Shown: positions 29,915-42,599 of the stretch, piece after piece
How the letters are laid out: each line of letters opens with the position of its first letter
Position numbering within the stretch: the stretch's first letter is position 1
Assembly (NCBI GenBank): GCA_020809705.1
Contig: CP085825.1
Location: 682,001 to 746,000, forward strand
Direction: 5' to 3'
DNA from: Calonectria ilicicola
Taxonomy: Eukaryota; Ascomycota; Sordariomycetes; Hypocreales; Nectriaceae
Length of the DNA stretch: 64,000 nucleotides
Translations under genes and position numbers: made by a program
The notes under the pieces: model-generated
What the model was told of the DNA's origin: nothing
Databases searched by the model: none
What the model saw: only the letters and a program-made list of their open reading frames with translations

Positions 29915-31774
29915 ATGATCCTCAGAGGCACCATCACGGGCGTCGCCCTCGCCGCTCTCGCACAGGCGTCTCAGCCCGGTGCTGCCAAACCTGTCGCAGC
30001 TCCCATGAGAGATCTCAAATGGGGCCAGCTCAACTTCCTTCATACTACTGATACCCATGGTTGGTTGGGTGGGCACCTCCAAGAGTACGTGCGATTTCTA
30101 GGCATGGATGGGTCAATCACAAGCTAACCACTCACCAGGCCCCAGTATTCGGCCGATTGGGGTGACTACGTCTCCTTCGCTCACCATATGCGAAAGAAGG
30201 CCGACGACAAGGGCGCTGATCTCCTCGTCGTTGATACCGGCGATCGTATTGAAGGAAATGGTCTTTACGACGCGTCCAACCCCAAGGGTCTGTTTCAATA
30301 CGGCATCTACGGCGAGTCCGACGCCGACTTGATCTCCATCGGCAACCACGAGCTATACAGGCCCTATTCTGCCGATCGCGAACACAATACCACCGTTCCC
30401 AACTACAAAGAAAATTATATTGCGTCGAATCTCGATTACATCGACCACGAAACCGGCGAGCGCGGCCCTCTGGCGCAGCGTTATCGCAAATTCAAGACCA
30501 AGAACCAGGGCATTGAAATTGTCGCATTTGGCTTCATCTTCAACTTTAATGGCAATGCCAACAACACTGTCGTCCAGCGTGTCGAGGACACGATCAAGGA
30601 AGAATGGTTCCAAAAGGCCATTCATGAAAAACCCGATCTCTTCGTCGTCATTGGTCATGTCGGCGTTCGAATGGAGGAGTTCAAGATGATTTACACTGCT
30701 ATTCGAAAGCAGAATTGGCACATCCCGATTGCCTTTTTCGGTGGCCATGTTCACGTTCGAGATGCTATCAGCTACGACTCCAACGCCTTTGCCATGGCGA
30801 GCGGTCGTTACTTTGAGACTGTCGGCTGGATGTCAATCGATGGCGTGAAGAAGGCTGGCGAGGTTGAGGCTACTGCCGCTGCCTCATTCACTCGCCGTTA
30901 CATCGATACCAACCTCCTCGGTTTTTACCACCACACTGGTCTCAATGAGACAACCTTCCCTACCCAAGCAGGCAAGAGGGTCACCAAAACGATTACTCGC
31001 GCCCGTAAGGCGCTTGGCCTTGACTATCGCTTTGGCTGTGCTCCTAAAGACCTCTGGATGGCACGCACCGAATATCCTGGTAAAGATAGCATCTATACTT
31101 GGATTACCGATGAGGTCTTCCCCAATATTATTACTCGCGACGATCGAAAGGACAAGCCAAGATTGGCCATTACCAACACTGGAGGCATCCGGTTCGACAT
31201 CTTCAAGGGGCCCTTTACTCTCGATAGCATCTACACCGTCAGTCCTTTCCAGAGCGGTTTCCGGTTTATTCGTGATGTGCCCTACAAGTCGGCCAAGGAG
31301 GTGATTGATATCCTCAACGCCGGCGGCGTCATCTTCCAGGAGTACGGCATTGACGTTCGCTACTTGACTATTCCGCAACAAAGGTACCCAGGACCGGAGG
31401 CGACTGTTGATGAGAGCAAGGAAGAGGAGCAAGTTCGCCTTGAGCTCCGAGAGGTTGGCGAGAATGAGCCCGACCTCATTGCCGGCTACACCACCAAGGA
31501 TGATATTGGTGACGATGGCGATGACACTATTCACGAGGGAATCAAGTTTTACAAGCAGCCCAACGCCATTCAGGGCAAGGTTGCGTTCCCCGAAAAGGGC
31601 GACCCTGAAACTGTGGACTTTGTGTTCCTTGACTTTGTTCAACCCTGGATCATCCCAGCTCTGAAGTTTGCCGGTTTTGACTGCAGCGATGACAGTGTCG
31701 AGCAGTATAGAGAGGGAACCTTTACTGCTCTGATGGCTGAGTGGATCAGCGAGAACTGGAAGGGTGATTGTTAG
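29915..31774 (+). CDS. Secreted 5'-nucleotidase-family metallophosphoesterase
   Basis: Two exons (29915-30084 and 30139-31774; intron 54 bp with branch GCTAAC) encode 601 residues. An N-terminal signal peptide (about residues 1-20) points to the secretory pathway or vacuole. The calcineurin-like phosphoesterase metal ligands are visible: Asp46 and His48 in DTHGW, a GDRIEG loop, Asn126-His127 in GNHE, a GHVGV loop, and His260/His262 in GGHVHV. The C-terminal half has the nucleotidase-type segment [10 protein letters not shown] and SPFQSGF. The architecture matches the UshA/5'-nucleotidase superfamily and, among fungi, yeast YHR202W-like proteins. The likely reaction is hydrolysis of nucleoside phosphates or related phosphoesters outside the cytosol. 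The intron falls within a Glu codon and restores the frame exactly, supporting the start. Confidence 0.88.
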
Positions 31775-32629
31775 ACAAACGAGTATATGATGATGGGCTT
31801 TTTATTTTTAGTATATTGGCGTTGAGCTTGGTTTATCGGTAAATTTCGGCATGGTATGACAGATATATTTCTCATGATCCAAATTGTATACATCACCCCA
31901 TTGCTTTTGTGTGCAATGCACCTCTTGAAAGACTGTGTCCCCCTGTGACTTCTTCCTCGCATACCACAGATCCCAACGGTTCCAAGCACCAGCGCCATTG
32001 TTGAAAAACAAGTTAATAAATAAATAGAAACAATCATATTGAGATTATTTGACTCGATTATTGTATTCGTATCCACTCAATATTTCTCAGATATCTTAGG
32101 GTAGCAGGAAAAGAGTGGAGGGATAATCTTTCCAGTGTTTTGTTAAATGGCTATACTTGCCCCGCCCACATACTAGCATTCCTCAACTGCCATATGTTTC
32201 GTTCTTTTTTAGCAATTGAGCTCAAAGCACTGAAATCAGTTTTTTTTCTATGATTCACAATTGTAGAGCAGATTGATCAAGTTATGGGGCATTGTGGTAG
32301 ATTGCGTGCGCTAATGCTACCTATCTAAGATCCTTGGACCCCCTTTCGGCCTATGTGTATATATGCCAATATAATGTAGTAGAAAAAGGATCGTAACTCA
32401 TGCCGAACATGATAAAGAAAAAGTCATATACCATAAAATACCACCCCCCCTTTGTCATCACCACCTCTTCCGCTTTCATATACCAGGTCTCAAAAAATAA
32501 TATTCAAGATTAAAATCTCATTGGGCGAGCGAGCGACGAAGAAGAAGAAAAGTTGTTGTCATTAGGAACTGCGACCAGGTACCGGCAGTTCTCCTACGCT
32601 CGTTCGTAGCTGGAGCCAGAGCGGCCCGC
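31775..32629. other. Convergent 3' region
   Basis: The shared 3' flank of the phosphoesterase (+) and the small secreted protein (-). It is AT-rich with no coding region. Polyadenylation signals cannot be assigned with confidence. Confidence 0.5.
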
Positions 32630-32971
32630 TTAGTAGCCACCCTTGGTGCCGGGGATGGTGTAGTCGGGAGGAACACAGTAGGGGGAGCCGTTGGCAGGGA
32701 GGAACTTGCAGACGGTGTGGGGAGGGCAAGTGCCAGCATTCTAGAAGATGTATTGTTAGAGAGGGTCACTTGTGAATAGCTTCAAAGAGGGAGAGGGGAG
32801 AGAAAGATGGGGGAGGAGGGTCCAACTTACAACCCAGCCACCGTTCTGGCAGACCTGCCAGCCCTGGTTGTAGTTGGCGCACTGGTAGGTGCCGGATGTG
32901 CAGCCGTAAGGCTTGGGAGCAGCAGCGGCCAGGGTGGCGGCGATGGCAACGATAGCAGCGGAGAACTTCAT
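32630..32971 (-). CDS. Small secreted cysteine-rich protein, CBM19-like
   Basis: Exons 32831-32971 and 32630-32740, separated by a 90-bp intron (GTAAGT...TTCTAG), give an 83-residue protein. Residues 1-18 form a clear signal peptide (MKFSAAIVAIAATLAAAA). The mature part has six cysteines: GTYQC, WQVC, GTCPPHTVCKF, SPYCVPP and one near the N-terminus. Spacing and the aromatic residues around NGGWV resemble chitin-binding CBM19-type modules, but I cannot confirm the family. Size, secretion and cysteine pattern fit an apoplastic cell-wall or effector-type protein. A strong TATA element lies 143 bp upstream of the ATG, suggesting high regulated expression. Confidence 0.82.
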
Positions 32972-33113
32972 GCTTGCGGCTGGTGGTTGTTCTTTCTTGA
33001 AGAAGAAAAGAAGAGTTGAGCGAGAGGCTTTTGGAGTAGTAGATTGCTTGAGAGGAGTGATTGCTTGATTGATGATGAGAAGAAAGGTTCGACTTGAGGA
33101 GGACCGTGGACCT

Positions 33114-33122
33114 CTTTATATA
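33114..33122 (-). promoter_or_regulatory. TATA box of the small secreted protein gene
   Basis: On the minus strand TATATAAAG sits 143 bp upstream of the ATG at 32971. It is a near-perfect TATA consensus, leaving room for a 5' UTR of roughly 110 bp. Pyrimidine-rich tracts flank it. Confidence 0.6.
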
Positions 33123-36100
33123 CCCATTTTCACCCTCCCCTCCCTCTTCCTCGTCCTCGTCCTGCTCCCCGTGTATATCCCATCCCATCCATCCAACCTC
33201 GCAGTCTCCCGCCGCCTTTGGAGCTAGTTTCGTGAAAGCATGCACGACCTATCTGGGCACAACACGAGCTGACCTGCACTGCCCAAGCCATGTCGCTCCT
33301 AGCTTCCCGGAGCTCGGCCCCAGCGTGTCTTGCCTCAGTCGAGGAGGAGGAGCAGTAGGGAGGGTGTGGGAGCACTGACTGCAAGCCACCAGCACCCCAA
33401 GCCTCAAGTCTCGTCCCCCTCCCTTGATCGCGGTGGCCCCTCTGCCGGCATCACTGTGTATGCATCTAACCGATGAGCCGAAAGGTTTGACACAAAAAAA
33501 AGAGAGAGAGTGAGAGAGGTGAGGGGGAATACGATGCGGCTTGTGGTCACGGGGAGGGTATGATGCGGGCGATCGGCAGCGAGCCGGAGGAAGAGGGGCG
33601 TGGTGTGGGTGGCCCGTTGTCAGGCCATGCGAACATTCCTATTGCTTTTTTTCTTGCAACATGTAATGCCGTGTATGTATGCTCTCTGGGCAATTTTGCC
33701 TTGCCGAGAGACTGATGTGAGATTTTTCTTTGGTGGGTGCTTTGAATCCTTTCACCGCACTTCTTACACAGCCTACCTGGGGGAAGAAGATGCTTACACT
33801 TGGTGTCTCTCATTTTACAGAGCCAAGAAGTACTGGACTTTTTTTTATCTTATCCATCTATGTATCTCCGCTTGTGTGCCGTGCCTACGACACTCGGCAG
33901 CAGCTCGCTCTAACAAGACTACTACCTAGCCCAAGCGGTTTTTACACTAGAATAGCGGAAGAAGAGCACGTTCCTCGGGTACCTAGTACACAGGGCAATG
34001 CTAATTCAACAGCGCGGCGGCGCCCAGTCAGCTGCGCGAGTCGCACCAAAAGCAGGTATCAACTAGGCAAGTTAGTTAGCGTTTGTGCATTCCAGCCCTA
34101 CGGCCCGAGAGTAACGTTTCGTCGACGGAGAAGCATATCTTCCTTTCTTTTTCCTGGCCTTGGGTCTTGTCTTGCTAGAATATTGCGCACACGCCCCCCG
34201 AAAAAAAAGCGCCACGCAGTTTGTCTTCCTCGTGTACGACAGGGTTCCTGTGTCAGTAGCATACATACAGTATGCGGTGTCGGCTGGCCGCATCGCCCCC
34301 ATCAGCGTAACCGATCGATGCCGTGGCTCTATTGCCTCTTATTTTGCCTTTGAGCTACTTTTTTTTTTCGCCTCCAATCCAGACCGCAGCAAAGCGAAAA
34401 ATGCAAGAAAAGAGCAGTTGCTCGATGGGATATCCTGGCGTTGATCTGTCCGTGTCGAGTCGTCGTTGGGGGAAAGCTGAGCTAGCGCGGGCAGGCTAAT
34501 TTTTGTCTGCTAAAAATAATCATTTTGGGCTGGCTCGGCATGACTGCTTGCTTGCTGCTAGCTAGCTAGTTAGTTTACTGCACTTCGCACACAACTCTCT
34601 CTCGCTCGCTCCATTTCCCTGATCGACTACCCCGCAAAACCCCATTTTGATACGACACCACCATCAGCACCGACGGCTTCCCACCTCAGACCCGCCAGCG
34701 ACGCTGATTCGCCCGCCGCCCCCGGGAGCTGCAGCCTGGCTCCTCGTGTTGCCGCTTGGGCGCCGAGGGTCCGAGTGGGCAGAGGCTCTCGGGATGGATC
34801 GATGTCGCGACCAAGCCGATGCGATTGGGCCTCGACGCCGCGAGCCGACAGAGCAGCAGCACCATGATGGCTCCAAAGTAGCACCACGACCCTTTTTTTT
34901 CCTTCTAAATCACACGTCCTATACCTCCGGGGTACATACATACATGGACACATACAGACAGGCAGACAGAACATACATACACGGCTCTCTCAGCGAGGCT
35001 TAGCTGCAAAATCAAGCAGTGGCGTGTGGAGCGTCATTGATTCATTCATTCATCCATTCGCTCGACCCGACAATGAGACGCCGCTCACCCGTTGTAGCAC
35101 ACACAGTCTAACTATTTTATGACGATCCTTCAAGAAAGGGCCGATCCAATCCACTGCACTGCACTGGGGAACAAGCACGGCAATGTTTTCCTGCCGGGTC
35201 TGAGTAAGATCTCTTTGGAGAAGACGCCGAGCACAGCTAGTCCCTCGCAGCCCAGCCAAGCACCACCACTGCTCGCGCTGTAAACCCATTGGCCTCCTCG
35301 CAAAACCCGCCCACTTTCCCCCAGAGAGGGGAGGGAACCCTCAATTCCAGTCGGGGGCCATGGCATTTCCTCATGCCAAATAAAGCTTGTCCCATCACTT
35401 TCCACTTAGACCATCCCCAAGCGAAGCGAACAGCGAGCTCAGACCAGCCAGAAGCCCACACGCACCCACTTGCTCCGGCCGACCCGCCCGAAAGGCCCCA
35501 GATTTTTTCCTTCCGGGCTGCAACAGCTCCACCAAGCTGAACTGCATGAGAGACGAAGCGTGCAGTGGAGGAACTTCGATCGGGTCAGACAATGGCCCGG
35601 CCTTGACCACTTGAACCGTGCTAAGGTACTGGCATTAGCCGGTTGCGAAAGATGAACGAGGGATCTGCGCCCCTCCCAGAGAGGCAAAAAACGAGCCAAG
35701 GATGGGCGGAGAAGCAATCAGATCAAACAATGTTGCACTTGTCTTACTAGCCCAGAATTAAAAAAAAAAAAACACCTGATGATCATCAATCATCATCACT
35801 CAACTAGACCAGAAACATGGCCCCTAAGGAAGCACCGTGGGAATAAAAAGAAAGCATAATTTGGAGAATCAGCCATTGAGAGAGTGCCATTTTGGGCCGC
35901 CGACGTCTGCCACGGCTCTCTCGGGCATTAAACAAGCCTCAATCGCCTCAAAAAGCAACCCTCCCTTGAGGAGCAGACCCCTCCAGATCGACATGGCACG
36001 CGGCGTTCTTCCCTTGTTCGTTTCTTTTTTTTTTTTCCGCCGCGCCGTAAGAAAAAAAAAACTGCGCATATCCATGCAATTTCCTAGAATAGCGGAATTG

Positions 36101-36861
36101 AGAGACAGAAAAAAAGCCTCCCTCCTGCTAAACCTCCCAAAATAAAACTGTATCGGGCCTCGCAAGCCCCACGACGCCGTGGCGCTCTCAGCCGGCCAAA
36201 CTCCGCCCCGCGGCGGCCGAAAAAGAGAACTGCCCCCCCCAATCGCATTGTTGCCCAGCCCGAGGCCAAGAGAAATGAGGCCAAATGGGAATTCAAGGGA
36301 GACTGAGATACCTCTCTGAGTGAGAGTGAGCTGAAGGAAAGTGCATGACTGTCATCCTCCGTCATTGTGTCTCTCTCTGCACAGGCCGTCTCCTGCACGA
36401 TAAGGCGGACAGGACAGACGTGGCTTCTCCTCGGCAGAGCATGCCGGGCGAGCTGCAAGACAAGCATCAGTAGTCTCATAGACCTGAAATCCTTCTTCTC
36501 CATAAGCCGAGTCTCCATAGGGCATTTGCGGGAAAGCGTAGGACAGAGAGAGAGAGCCCTGCCTGGGGGTCCCATCATCAACTTACAATGCACAGGCAGG
36601 GTAGCAGGTCAGCCCTACATCCGTCAGCTCAGGTGCTGCCCGACCTTGGAACGTCACCCGCAGACACGACCGTCACCCACGCCCGCAAGTCACTCTTGAT
36701 TGGGCCATCTCAAAATGCGAACAGAAAAAAGTAAACATCATATTTCCATTTACAGCTCCGTTGTCGACATTAACCTCTCCATTGGCCAGGGGATCCCCCT
36801 CCCGACATCAAGCCGACTCTATTAGCCTATCCATTTGTCATGCCATCCCGTTCTCTTTATT
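33123..36861. other. Very long non-coding interval upstream of the small secreted protein
   Basis: About 3.7 kb without a supported gene. It contains many simple repeats and homopolymers: GA-rich sequence near 33490-33530, GCTAGCTAG near 34557-34570, CATT units near 35040-35057, an A run near 35760-35773 and a T run near 36026-36037. Open frames overlap on both strands, start with non-ATG codons or have biased composition. It may serve as an extended promoter or hold a non-coding transcript. I could not identify an RNA gene. Confidence 0.45.
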
Positions 36862-39859
36862 TTACATTGGTGCCTCCCATCTCGTATTGATCTGCTTCCT
36901 TCGTACCTGTAGAGGAAAGTCAAGTTAGCTTAGCTGCGTGGCGCCAATGGGCAAGCAAGGGAAAAAAAACAACGCGCGGGAACAAGAGCAAGCTTACCAT
37001 AGGCGACAAGAACATCACACCGCCAAACAACGCCACCACCGTCAACACGAGCGTCACCTTGTTAAATCCGTTTCCAAGAATATCAAAAACGCCGCTGGGC
37101 GCGACCCTAGTCCCGAACACGTCTACGCCAAACGCCACCACGAGGCTTGTGCTTTCCACGATAGCCGGTGCGGCCACGATACCCTTGACACCCACGACAT
37201 TTCGCTGGTGAGACACGATCGCACGGGGGTCAATCTCAATACCGGGGGTATACTTGATGAGGCCTTCGGCTTCCTTTTCCTCGTTGGTCGAGTCGCGGCC
37301 CACGGGGCGTCGAGGGTCTAGGATCTGGCGCGAGAGACCGACAATTGAGTTAGCTTCAGGAAGATAAGCCAGCAGGTGTCGGTTGGCAATTCCCTGGCGA
37401 GTCTGTGTAACCGATAGGGTGCTAAGAGGCTGAGAGATGACATAGGCCTGCTGATCAACCCAGGGAAGAGGTGGCCCAGTAGGTGTGTCCACGGGGTTCA
37501 GCGACGAAAAGTTGGTCGCATCGCCAAGAGGACCACGGTCATCAGGCGATGGTGATTCATAGAGGTCCGAAACAACCACTTGGTAGCCCTTGATAGCTCT
37601 GTTGGTGCCGTCATTCAAGATGTAGTCACCAAAGAACGTGCAAGCGTACCAGTTCTCGGCCATGGTACACGAGATGGGCTTGGCTGAGTCCACGCCATCG
37701 TGAGACCGAGAGACTAGGATCTGGCCAGAGACGGTGTCAACAAGCTGAACCAACAGGGAAGAGTCGGCTTCACTGATCGACGCAACCACAATAACGTTGG
37801 GGTTCAGGTACTTGTAGCTAACACGGCGATCTGCCAAAACGCGGCCAATTGAGGCAACAGGGTCGTGGGCAGCAGGCTTGGTAATATCCGCAATCTTTTG
37901 ACCCTGGGGAAGCTTCAGCTGCCAGACCTCCACCTCGGATGTCTTGTCACCCTCAGTGACAAACTTGATACCTCGAATGACTTCTCCCTCACCACGGACG
38001 ACAATGGTCTGCTCGGGGGTCCATCCGGCAGGAACCTGGCCCACCTCGCCATTGACTCCAATAGGGAGAAGCCACTTGCCAGAAGCACTGTCGACCACGA
38101 CAGTGCTAGAAACTGGGGGCAACGAACCAGGAGGCATGACTTCAACAATATCTCCACTGTCACTCTTGACAACGGCGAATTCGCCCTTGGCACCGCGCAC
38201 GGTGACAACACCCTCATCCTTGGCATAGACACCCTTGACATCAAGAGTCTCACCCTTAGCCTGGGGCAAGACAGTCTTGGCCCAGACAACTTGACCGTCG
38301 TTTCCAGAGTTGAGAGCATACATGCGACCACGTCGGGTCACGAGCACAATAATCTTGTTGAAGCCAAAAGTGTCCCGGTGCAAACCTTCCTTCTTAGCCG
38401 TAGTTGTGTCACCCGAGAGACTGCTCAGGAATCGCTCAGGAAGAGAGGCAAGGTAATCAGGCAAGTACTGAAGATCATTGAGGTGACGGTTAACACGGTG
38501 AATGTAGGCCTCGAGGGGGTTAGTGTGAGCCTCCTGCTCAAGAACCTTGGCCAGGTTCTCGCTAGCAGGAATCTCAGCCCAGACAGCGGCAACAGCAGCG
38601 GTCAATCCCTCGGGGCGCTTCCAGTCAACCTCACCGTTGCGAACCAGGATCCAGTCATCCGACTTGGACGTAATGGCGGCTCGGACGGCAAAACCTTCTC
38701 CAGAGGGCTTCTTGATGGTTTCAGCAACAGCATGAGCTGGCACAACCGCTTCGGTAGGCTTAAAGGGCCAGCGGGCAAGGACACCATGAGACTCGGACGA
38801 AACGATGAGAATCTCGTCCTCGGTAACTCGGGTAAAGTAGACATTGGCACCATCAGAGCTGGTTGAGATGGCACCAGGGCCAGAAAGAAGAGGGAGCTCG
38901 TAGGCCTGGGTGATCTGAGAGCTCTTCAGGTTGGTGTGGTAAACCTCGGCCTTGTTTCCAGTCTTGGTGCGGGTGTGGATAAGGAAATGAGGCTGCGATT
39001 GGATTAGGTGAGGGGCATGGATATCAACGGAGACGGCATCGGCGGGGAGCTTGAACTCTTGAGTCGACTTGGTGCCCAGGACATTGATCTTGATCTTGGA
39101 CAGAGCATTGTCAGTCCAGGCCAGTATAGGCGCTGCCGAATTGCCGCCAACGAACATGACGTCCTTGGGGCCATGGACATCACCCTTGGTGCCAATTGAC
39201 AGATCATCAATGCGGTTTCCGGCAGCAACATCAAGAGCAGTAACCTTGAGGCTGTAGGAAGCAGGCGAGCCATGAAGGCTGACAACGTAGACCTTTGCAG
39301 TGTCGGTAGAGACCTGCAGAGGCGTGTCCTTTGTCACTTCCCGAAACTCCCACACAACCTGTCCAAGTGTTCCATGTATACGTCGCAACACCGTTGTACC
39401 GTCTTCGTCGTACAGGACCAGAACGTCCTTTCTAGATTTCTCAGTCACCTCCAAAATCTCCAGGTCCTTGACCTCGCCCTTGAACTCGGTCTGCCAAATG
39501 TTGCGGCCCGTCAGCGCATCCCAGGCGTGCACTCGCGATCCGTAGGCGGCGGCAACCCAGTGCTCGCCTTCGGGAGCCCGCAGAAAGCCGCCGCCATTGG
39601 TGAGGTCATCGGTGAGCTGCTGGCGCCAGACAAGGGCTCCGTTGCTGGGGTTCACGGCACCGATGATGCCGACGTCGCTGAGGGTGTAGAGGAGGCTGGC
39701 CTTTTCGGCCTTTCGAGGTCTGTGGAAGAAGGTGGTTTCGACTTGAGGGACGCCCACGAGCGTGTGGTGGAAATCGATCTCGCCAACTTCATCCTGGAAA
39801 ACGGCGGCTCCCAGTGACGAGAGCCCCAGGAGAAGCAGCGGTTGTAATGAGAACCGCAT
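36862..39859 (-). CDS. EMC1: ER membrane protein complex subunit 1
   Basis: A long exon (36998-39859) and a 15-codon last exon (36862-36906), separated by a 91-bp intron (GTAAGC...CTACAG), give 968 residues. There is an N-terminal signal peptide (about 1-19) and a luminal PQQ-like beta-propeller (NPSNGALVWRQQL, HAWDALTGRNIWQTEF). The conserved C-terminal EMC1 domain follows (TPGIEIDPRAIVSHQR, IVAAPAIVESTSLVVAFGVDVFGTR, PSGVFDIL). One transmembrane helix (KVTLVLTVVALFGGVMF) comes before a short basic cytosolic tail, VRRKQINTRW. Without the last intron the tail would be replaced by an unrelated read-through, so the micro-exon is well supported. EMC1 is the large luminal subunit of the complex that inserts and folds tail-anchored and multipass proteins in the ER. 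A TATATATAT element lies about 195 bp upstream. Confidence 0.95.
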
Positions 39860-40793
39860 TGTCGGGGTTGGGGCGATGCTGCGGCTTCACGCTGGACAGA
39901 GCTTGGGAAGCTTGGTGCCGCATCATGATACTGGCGACCTGTCTCGATGCGCTGTGCTTAGTCATCGTGCAGAAGCTCCAGGGTAGGGTGTTTGGAGCTT
40001 GGCAAAGGTTGCAGGTAAGCTCACCCACCATAGCCTTGTGGATCTAAGAGAAACATATATATAGTCTGGCCGCAAAGTCAATCAGATGAAATCTCACCTA
40101 TATCCCGTTTTACTTTTTTTGTTTTTTTCCAATATTGCCTTCACGTACATGTCTCTCGCGATTTCTCAACACATGAGCACGGTTACACCGCCATCCCATC
40201 CCTTCGTGGCGTGATCGGACTATAATGCTCCTATTCAATAGGTAGCAAAGCTGAGAGGCATTGTCCCTATCCAACAAGTAAGACGGCCCAGCTTAGTACA
40301 GCTTACAGCCGCCCAATTGATACATCCTTCACCCGTGTAACCCAACCACTCGTTTTAACTACCTATATAAGCCAGAGCCCGAGGTGCGAGTTGATCTTTG
40401 GCCCACTACTTTGCCTTATGGTCCCGCCCCACACGGACATTCCGCGCCATTTGCAGTTCGTCCCGTCCCAAACGAATCCCGTCTTTCGACAGCCACGCGG
40501 CCTGTCTTCTGATCTCTTCAAAAACGGGGCGCCCATATCCCATATCGTAAAAAGGCAAAAGCTCGGCTGCAAAGGTGCCGGGGGCCCTCTCATATCAGAC
40601 CCTCGCACGCAGCCAAAGTCGGTAAGTCACACCGGAGATGGAGCCGTATTGGCGCAAGGTGACATAGAGTTTTCCCCATTACACCATCCAATCCCCCCAT
40701 GGCGATAGCGCAATCATCCCTAACACAGGCGCTAGGCGCAATTTTTTCTGAAGAATTGGATCCGGCAGGGTGGGTAGTAATATACCCGCCGCG
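39860..40793. promoter_or_regulatory. Divergent promoter of EMC1 and the amino-acid permease
   Basis: A 934-bp bidirectional intergenic region. A TATATAA at 40364-40370 points to the permease. A possible 5'-UTR intron runs 40622-40728 (GTAAGT donor, CTAAC then ACAG), though the branch-to-acceptor distance is unusually short. TATATATA near 40055 could serve EMC1. Upstream frames here use non-ATG starts. Confidence 0.45.
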
Positions 40794-42599
40794 ATGCCGT
40801 GCCATAAGAGTAGCATGAGCAGTAGAACTGGGAGTCCTCCCGACGAAGACGACGCCAAGGCACCGTTACTGGCTTTTGTCGAAGACGACGACGAGAATCA
40901 CGCAGAATCCGCAATGGGGCTGGACGTGGAATCGGCGTCAGCCGTCGATGTTGATGCGGTCCCGTCGCGGGACGACGCCAACGACCTGGTAACGAAGAAT
41001 GAGCAGCGTGATTTGAAGCGTGGCCTGGCTGAGCGCCATTTGTCCATGCTTGGTATCGCGGGAGCGATTGGTACGGGTTTGTTTCTTGGTCTCGGCAGCG
41101 CTGTTCAAACCGCTGGTCCACTGGGCGCCTTGCTTGGCTACGCGACTATCGGTCTGGTCGTGTGCTCTGTGCAGTTTGCGCTAGGTGAAGTGGCCGCGCT
41201 GCTCCCAGTGACGGGTGCCTTTGTGCGCCATGCTGAGTTTCTCGTCGACCCAGCCTGGGGTTTCGCCATCGGTTGGAACCTCGTGTACGGCAACATCTTG
41301 TCTATTCCCTCGGAAATCACTGCCATCTGCGTCCTCTTCGAATTCTGGACCGACCTGAACCCGTCAGTCTTTATCATCGTCTTCATCATCCTAACTGTGG
41401 TTGTGGGTTTCGCCTTTGTACGCGTCTTTGGTGAGGTCGAGTATTTCTTTGCCTGGCTCAAGATTCTTCTCGTCATCTTCCTCATCATCCTAGGACTGGT
41501 GATTGACCTGGGCGGAGTCCCAGGAACACCTCGAATTGGTTTCAGGTACTGGAAGGATCCTGGCCCTTTTGTCGAATACATTTCCTCTGGAAGCTGGGGT
41601 AACTTCCTCGGATACTGGAGTGTCATGACAGGCGCCGTCTTCTCCTTTGCCGGTGTTGAATCCATCGCCATGGCTGCTGCTGAGACGAAGAACCCCGCCA
41701 AGGCCATTCCCAAGGCTTGCAAGAACGTCTTTCTACGAATCCTCATCTTTTACATCCTCGCCATTTTGATCGTGGGTATGCTGGTTGCCAGCAACGATGA
41801 ACGTCTGAACGGCTCCGAGGGTACTGCTGCTCAGAGTCCCTTTGTCATTGCTGCTTCCGCCGCTGGTCTGCCCGCGGTTCCCTCTGTTGTCAATGCCGTT
41901 GTCATCACTTCTGCTTGGTCCGCATCGAACCAGAGTTTACTTGCCGGAACTCGTGTCCTGTACGGTCTTGCTCTCAAGCGCCAGGCACCGCGCATCTTCT
42001 TGAGGACGACTTCATGGGGTGTGCCATACATGTGTGTTCTTCTGTTTACCGCATTCATGTTCCTGAGCTTCATGAGTCTGTCAAACAGCGCCTTTACCGT
42101 CTTTTGGTGGTTGGTTGATCTGACATCAGCTGGTGTGCTGGTTTCATGGTCCTCAATCTTGCTCAACCACATCCGACTGAGGCTGGCTATGCAGAAGCAA
42201 AACATTCCCATTGAGAGATTACCTTGGCATAATTCGTGGACCTGTAAGCCATCTTTTCATTTAGAATCAAGTCGCGTAACTAACTCGGTGCTTAGTGTAC
42301 AGCTCGTGTGCAGGTCTGTTTATGTGCCTCGTTATTCTTTTTACCGGAGGGTTTACCGTTTTCACCAAGGGCAACTGGAGCCCCTCCAGCTTCGTTTCTT
42401 CCTACCTGTAAGCTACAGCATTAAAAATTGTCGATTCTAATACTAATATTTTCTCAGCGATATTCCCCTTGTACTGGGCGCGTTTTTGATTTGGAAGTTC
42501 GTTAAGAAGACCAAGGTTGTTTCTCTATCCGAGATTCCCCTTGAAGAGGCATTCCAGCAATCCGAAGCGACCCGACAGGCGCTCCAGCCGGGATATTAA
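40794..42599 (+). CDS. Amino-acid permease (YAT/AAT family)
   Basis: Three exons (40794-42243, 42296-42407, 42458-42599) join in frame into 567 residues. An acidic cytosolic N-terminus (about 1-65) precedes LKRGLAERHLSMLGIAGAIGTGLFLG. This is the hallmark first helix of fungal amino-acid permeases, with the substrate-binding GAIGTG. About twelve hydrophobic segments follow, including the conserved helix around SFAGVESIAMAAAETKNPAKAIPKA. The C-terminal exons supply the last two helices and a short tail ending in Tyr. The protein should import amino acids by proton symport at the plasma membrane. Substrate specificity cannot be read from sequence alone. A downstream ATG at 40815 is an equally possible start. 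Both introns are about 50 bp with standard sites. Confidence 0.9.

Noticed and set aside
37865..38866. Plus-strand open frame of 333 codons
   Set aside because: It lies fully antisense to the conserved EMC1 coding exon, and its translation shows no domain.
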